Assembly (NCBI GenBank): GCA_003541285.1
Contig: DPMS01000612.1
Location: 1-9,496 of the forward strand
DNA length: 9,496 bases
DNA from: Actinomycetota bacterium
GTDB taxonomy: Bacteria > Actinomycetota > Actinomycetes > Streptosporangiales > Streptosporangiaceae
Direction: 5' to 3'
Shown here: positions 7,292 through 9,496 of the stretch, in pieces
Position numbering within the stretch: the stretch's first letter is position 1
How the letters are laid out: the number at the start of each line of letters is the position of its first letter
Translations under genes and position numbers: made by a program
Notes under the pieces: generated by a model
What the model saw: only the letters and a program-made list of their open reading frames with translations
Told to the model about the DNA's origin: nothing
Databases searched by the model: none

Positions 7292-7822
7292 TTATCCGCG
7301 GCCGGCGCGCTGCCCGGCGGGCTGGGTCAGTGCGGCGAGAACGGCGGGGAAGACGGCGTCGGCCCGGCCCGCCAGCTCGTCGTTCCGCAGCAACTGGACT
7401 GGATGAGGGATGTAGGCCATCCGGCAGGCAGGCATGCCCAGCCGGCGAGCCTGCTCGATGGCTTCGTCGGCGAACGGCGCCGTCGCGACACCTACCGCGG
7501 GGATCCCCCGGCGCTCAAGATGGACGAGGTCGCACACACTGCACGACGTGCATGAGCCTCAATCGGCGAGTGCCTCCACTACCAGGCCGGCCCGGCTGGC
7601 GATGCAGTCGACCAGCCCAAGGGCGGCGGGCTTGGAGAAGATCTCCTTTGCGCTGCGCGCCGTGATCGCGCCTGCCGCCCTGAGCAGCGTCTCCATCCGG
7701 TCGAGAAACTCGGCCCCCCGGTTCTTCCGGATGTCGAGCAGCACCACCTGGCATCCGCGGATGCTGGCCGGGCGCGGCGCGAGCGGTTCCGGTGCCCTGA
7801 CCCGCTCGTCGAACGGGCTCAC
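7292..7822 (-). CDS. UGSC-family selenoprotein with in-frame TGA (Sec88)
   Basis: This should be read as one 176-aa protein in which the TGA at 7559-7561 encodes selenocysteine. Residues 1-87 end in VVEALAD. Sec88 then begins U-G-S-C-T-S-C-S-V-C, with Cys91, Cys94 and Cys97, followed by DLVHLERRGIPAVGV and a tail containing YIPHPVQ (stop TAA). The U-G-S-C motif followed by a helix and L-E-x-x-G-I-P matches the UGSC (seleno)protein family. The arrangement also resembles the U-x-x-C-x-x-C region of glycine/sarcosine/betaine reductase subunit GrdB, including a later I-P-H-P. High GC at third positions continues on both sides of the TGA. A SECIS-like hairpin follows it. The GTG start (7820-7822) overlaps the upstream gene's TGA as GTGA, implying translational coupling. 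A TTG at 7834 with GGAG 5 nt upstream is an alternative start. A redox role is inferred; the substrate is unknown. A recent nonsense mutation of a Cys codon is the main alternative. Confidence 0.85.
7529..7547 (-). promoter_or_regulatory. candidate bacterial SECIS element
   Basis: On the minus strand the 19 nt GTCGTGCAGTGTGTGCGAC begin 11 nt after the TGA. They fold into a 7-bp stem (five Watson-Crick pairs, one U-G and one G-U) with the loop AGUGU at 7540-7536. The loop has a G in its first two positions and contains GU, as in bacterial SECIS loops. The loop occupies nt 22-26 counted from the U of UGA, close to the position of the loop in the E. coli fdhF SECIS as I recall it. Such a hairpin recruits SelB with Sec-tRNA. 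Confidence 0.6.
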
Positions 7823-9384
7823 GTAGTCAGCGGCCAATGCGACTCCACCTCCCGGGAGACGATCTGTGATCCCATACCGGTACATGGGCCAAGGACTGCA
7901 GAGTAACGCCCGGCTTCGCCACCCGCCACGACCAGCACGATGCTCTCCGGCGACGCCCACTTCGGTACCTCGGCGTCAGGGCTGGCCGCGTGGACGAAGG
8001 GAGTTGTCTCGCCACGGCGCAGCTCCGCGGCAGGCTTGCTGACCGTCTCGAACATGAACTGGCGCAGCCGCTGTTTGGTCCAGCCGGCGGCCCGGAACAT
8101 CTCAGCGTGCTCAGGGCAGATCACGAACACCGACGGCTCCACGAGCGGCCACCAGTTGGTGCTCCAGGTGCTTGCCGCCGCCCAGGCGAGGACATAGGCA
8201 AGATCCTCGGGTGTGCGGCTGCGATGGTCGGAGATCGACAACGGCGCGTCGCTGCCGATGACAGTGACAACGGACTGGCCGGCCGCGAAGCCGCGCTCGA
8301 CGTGCAGCGGCTCCCATGGGCTGACGTCCTCGTCCTCGGCGATACAGAAGCCGATCTTCCCCATGTGCCCGAGGGTCGCCCGGTCCAGCCTGCCGGGCAT
8401 CGCCCCGCCCGTGAGGGTGACGAGCAGCCGCAACGCCCGGCCGATGGTGAGGTTCGCCCGGGACCCGGGCCCGAGCACACCCATGCCACTGTTCAGGCCG
8501 ATCGCCTCCCGGATCGGCCCGTTCACGACCACCAGCTGGCCAGCCGGCTGGGTGGTCACCGCCTGGCCGTGCAGGTTGAACGCGGGATCGAGCGCGGCCC
8601 TGGCGGCCGCGACCACGACCGGGAAGTACGCCGGGCGGCAGCCCGCCAGGACGGCGCACGCGGCCACCCGCTCAAGTGTGGCGTCACCCATCGCCGGCGG
8701 GACCAGGCCAAGCGACACGCGGCCGTCGCTGCCGCCGAGCATGGCCTCGACCCGCTCCGGCGTCGGCGGGATCACAGGCAGGCCATCGCTCCAGCCGCGC
8801 TCGAACATCTCCTCGTACTCGTCGGTGGCTGCCTGGCCCGACATCGCCGCTGCCAGTGCCGGATCGATGGCGGCTTTCGACGAGCACCCCGGCTTGCGGA
8901 GCGGTTCGGTGGCGGGCGGGACCGCGAGCCTGGAGCGCAGCAGCGCCTGCGCCTTCCCGATGAGAGCACCCAGGGCCGGCTGATCCCAGCCGGTCACCGT
9001 TCCCACGAGCGTTCCGGCGTGGTCGACCAGAACCGCCGCCGGCACCGAGACCAGCTGGTAGGCGCGCGAGGTGTCGTACGGCGGTTCCTCGCAGACCACC
9101 CGGCCGGTCCAGCCGAGCCGGCGCGCCACCCGGACAGCCACGTCAAGCGGGTCCTCGAAGACAGCGGTGCAGGTGAGCCCGGATTCTTCCCAGGCCTGGC
9201 AGAGCGGGCCGAGATTCCGCAGGGCCAGCGCGGAGGTAGGGCACTCCTCGGAGACGAACAGGAGAAGCGCGCAGCCGCCCGCGGTAAGGCCGGCGATGGT
9301 GACCTCGCCGGGATCGATCCCGTGGACGGACAGTGCAGGCGCGGGGCCTTGGGCGCCGGCCCGGCCGTGCTGGCTACCGGTCAT
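7819..9384 (-). CDS. thioredoxin-like domain fused to conserved UGSC-partner domain
   Basis: This 521-aa protein is encoded just upstream of, and overlaps by 4 nt, the UGSC selenoprotein gene. Residues about 20-150 look like a thioredoxin/AhpC-like fold. LLLFVSEECPTS (41-51) holds a single active-site-type Cys48 in a CPTS rather than CxxC arrangement, and SVPAAVLVD (113-121) has the expected cis-proline site. A linker with C167 follows. From about 188 to 521 lies a conserved region with DEYEEMFERGWSDGLPVIPP (188-207), LVPPAMGDATLERVA, FNLHGQAVTTQPAG (269-282), NSGMGVLGPGSRANLTIGRA (298-317), SPWEPLHVERGF (355-366), CPEHAEMF and VVAGGEAGRYSAVLG. I recognise this as a conserved region seen with UGSC-type proteins but know no established function for it. 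There is no signal peptide, so it is cytoplasmic. The ATG at 9384 has GGGGAG 5 nt upstream. The frame stays open upstream into a repeat, so a longer N-terminus cannot be fully excluded. Confidence 0.8.
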   Translation of the reverse strand: MTGSQHGRAGAQGPAPALSVHGIDPGEVTIAGLTAGGCALLLFVSEECPTSALALRNLGPLCQAWEESGLTCTAVFEDPLDVAVRVARRLGWTGRVVCEEPPYDTSRAYQLVSVPAAVLVDHAGTLVGTVTGWDQPALGALIGKAQALLRSRLAVPPATEPLRKPGCSSKAAIDPALAAAMSGQAATDEYEEMFERGWSDGLPVIPPTPERVEAMLGGSDGRVSLGLVPPAMGDATLERVAACAVLAGCRPAYFPVVVAAARAALDPAFNLHGQAVTTQPAGQLVVVNGPIREAIGLNSGMGVLGPGSRANLTIGRALRLLVTLTGGAMPGRLDRATLGHMGKIGFCIAEDEDVSPWEPLHVERGFAAGQSVVTVIGSDAPLSISDHRSRTPEDLAYVLAWAAASTWSTNWWPLVEPSVFVICPEHAEMFRAAGWTKQRLRQFMFETVSKPAAELRRGETTPFVHAASPDAEVPKWASPESIVLVVAGGEAGRYSAVLGPCTGMGSQIVSREVESHWPLTT

Positions 9385-9430
9385 CTCCGCTCCCCAGCGC
9401 TTCCATGGCGTCCGGCCGCTCAGCGCGGGG

Positions 9431-9496
9431 CGGTGGTCGAGCCCGGGCGGGACGCGGTTGTCTCGCCGGGGCAGGACGCGGTGGTCGCACCCGGGC
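9431..9496. repeat. 24-bp tandem repeat running off the right edge
   Basis: Two full units (9431-9454 and 9455-9478) and a third cut by the window end (9479-9496) share the pattern CGGTGGTC followed by GC-rich sequence and GGGACG or AGGACG. The period is a multiple of three and several frames are open through it. On the minus strand, in frame with the 521-aa gene, it gives an 8-residue repeat of D-H/N-R-V/P type. On the plus strand it gives AVVxPGxD. It could be an intergenic minisatellite or the repetitive end of a gene outside the window. Confidence 0.65.

Noticed and set aside
7261..7322. Direct repeat GCCCGGCGGG at 7261 and 7313 as a possible attachment site
   Set aside because: It is only about 10 bp of pure G/C in a G/C-rich region, with no integrase or other element nearby.
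7292..7537. Independent 81-residue small protein
   Set aside because: It is the part of the UGSC protein after Sec88; its GTG start lies inside the conserved S-C-S-V-C motif.
7540..7552. Alternative hairpin TGCAC-GTC-GTGCA just after the TGA
   Set aside because: Its stem is perfect but only 5 bp, its loop is 3 nt and it lies too near the UGA for usual bacterial SECIS spacing. The 7529-7547 fold fits better, though the two compete.
7559..7960. Independent 133-residue protein ending at the TGA
   Set aside because: Its first 46 residues overlap the end of the 521-aa partner gene, and its end is the first part of the selenoprotein stopping exactly at the Sec codon.

Overview
The window is GC-rich throughout (roughly 70% by eye), with G/C-dominated third codon positions, GTG starts, strong purine-rich ribosome sites and possible leaderless genes. 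This is typical of a high-GC actinomycete, plausibly of the Streptomyces/Streptosporangiales kind. The genus cannot be fixed from the sequence alone. No rRNA, tRNA, CRISPR array, transposase or phage gene was seen.

Layout. A 17-bp tandem repeat lies at the left edge (5-89). Two minus-strand genes follow: a protein-L-isoaspartate O-methyltransferase (119-778) and a conserved actinobacterial protein with a Nudix-like patch (843-1994). A divergent promoter region of about 60 bp separates the latter from a plus-strand short-chain dehydrogenase/reductase (2053-2841). A hairpin and an operator-like pair of direct repeats precede an MMPL-family membrane transporter (2986-5118). Next come a small lipoprotein (5340-5861) and an AI-2E-family membrane protein (5916-7043), both on the plus strand. 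A broken C-terminal piece of a VOC/glyoxalase-fold gene follows (7061-7261).

The most interesting part is the minus-strand pair at 7292-9384. The upstream gene (7819-9384) encodes a 521-aa protein with a thioredoxin-like N-terminal domain and a large conserved C-terminal domain. Its TGA overlaps by 4 nt the GTG of the next gene. That next gene (7292-7822) reads as one 176-aa protein only if an in-frame TGA at 7559-7561 is decoded as selenocysteine. The join gives the sequence U-G-S-C-T-S-C-S-V-C, which matches the UGSC (seleno)protein family and resembles the U-x-x-C-x-x-C active site of glycine reductase component GrdB. A 7-bp stem with a 5-nt loop containing GU sits 11 nt after the TGA, in the position expected for a bacterial SECIS element. 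Conventional gene calling would split this gene into two meaningless fragments.

How the genes may work together. The thioredoxin-like protein and the UGSC selenoprotein are translationally coupled and are probably a two-component redox system of unknown substrate. The other genes look like ordinary accessory and housekeeping functions: protein repair, oxidoreduction, membrane export and the cell envelope. They show no clear common pathway. A 24-bp tandem repeat (9431-9496) runs off the right edge, immediately upstream of the two-gene unit.
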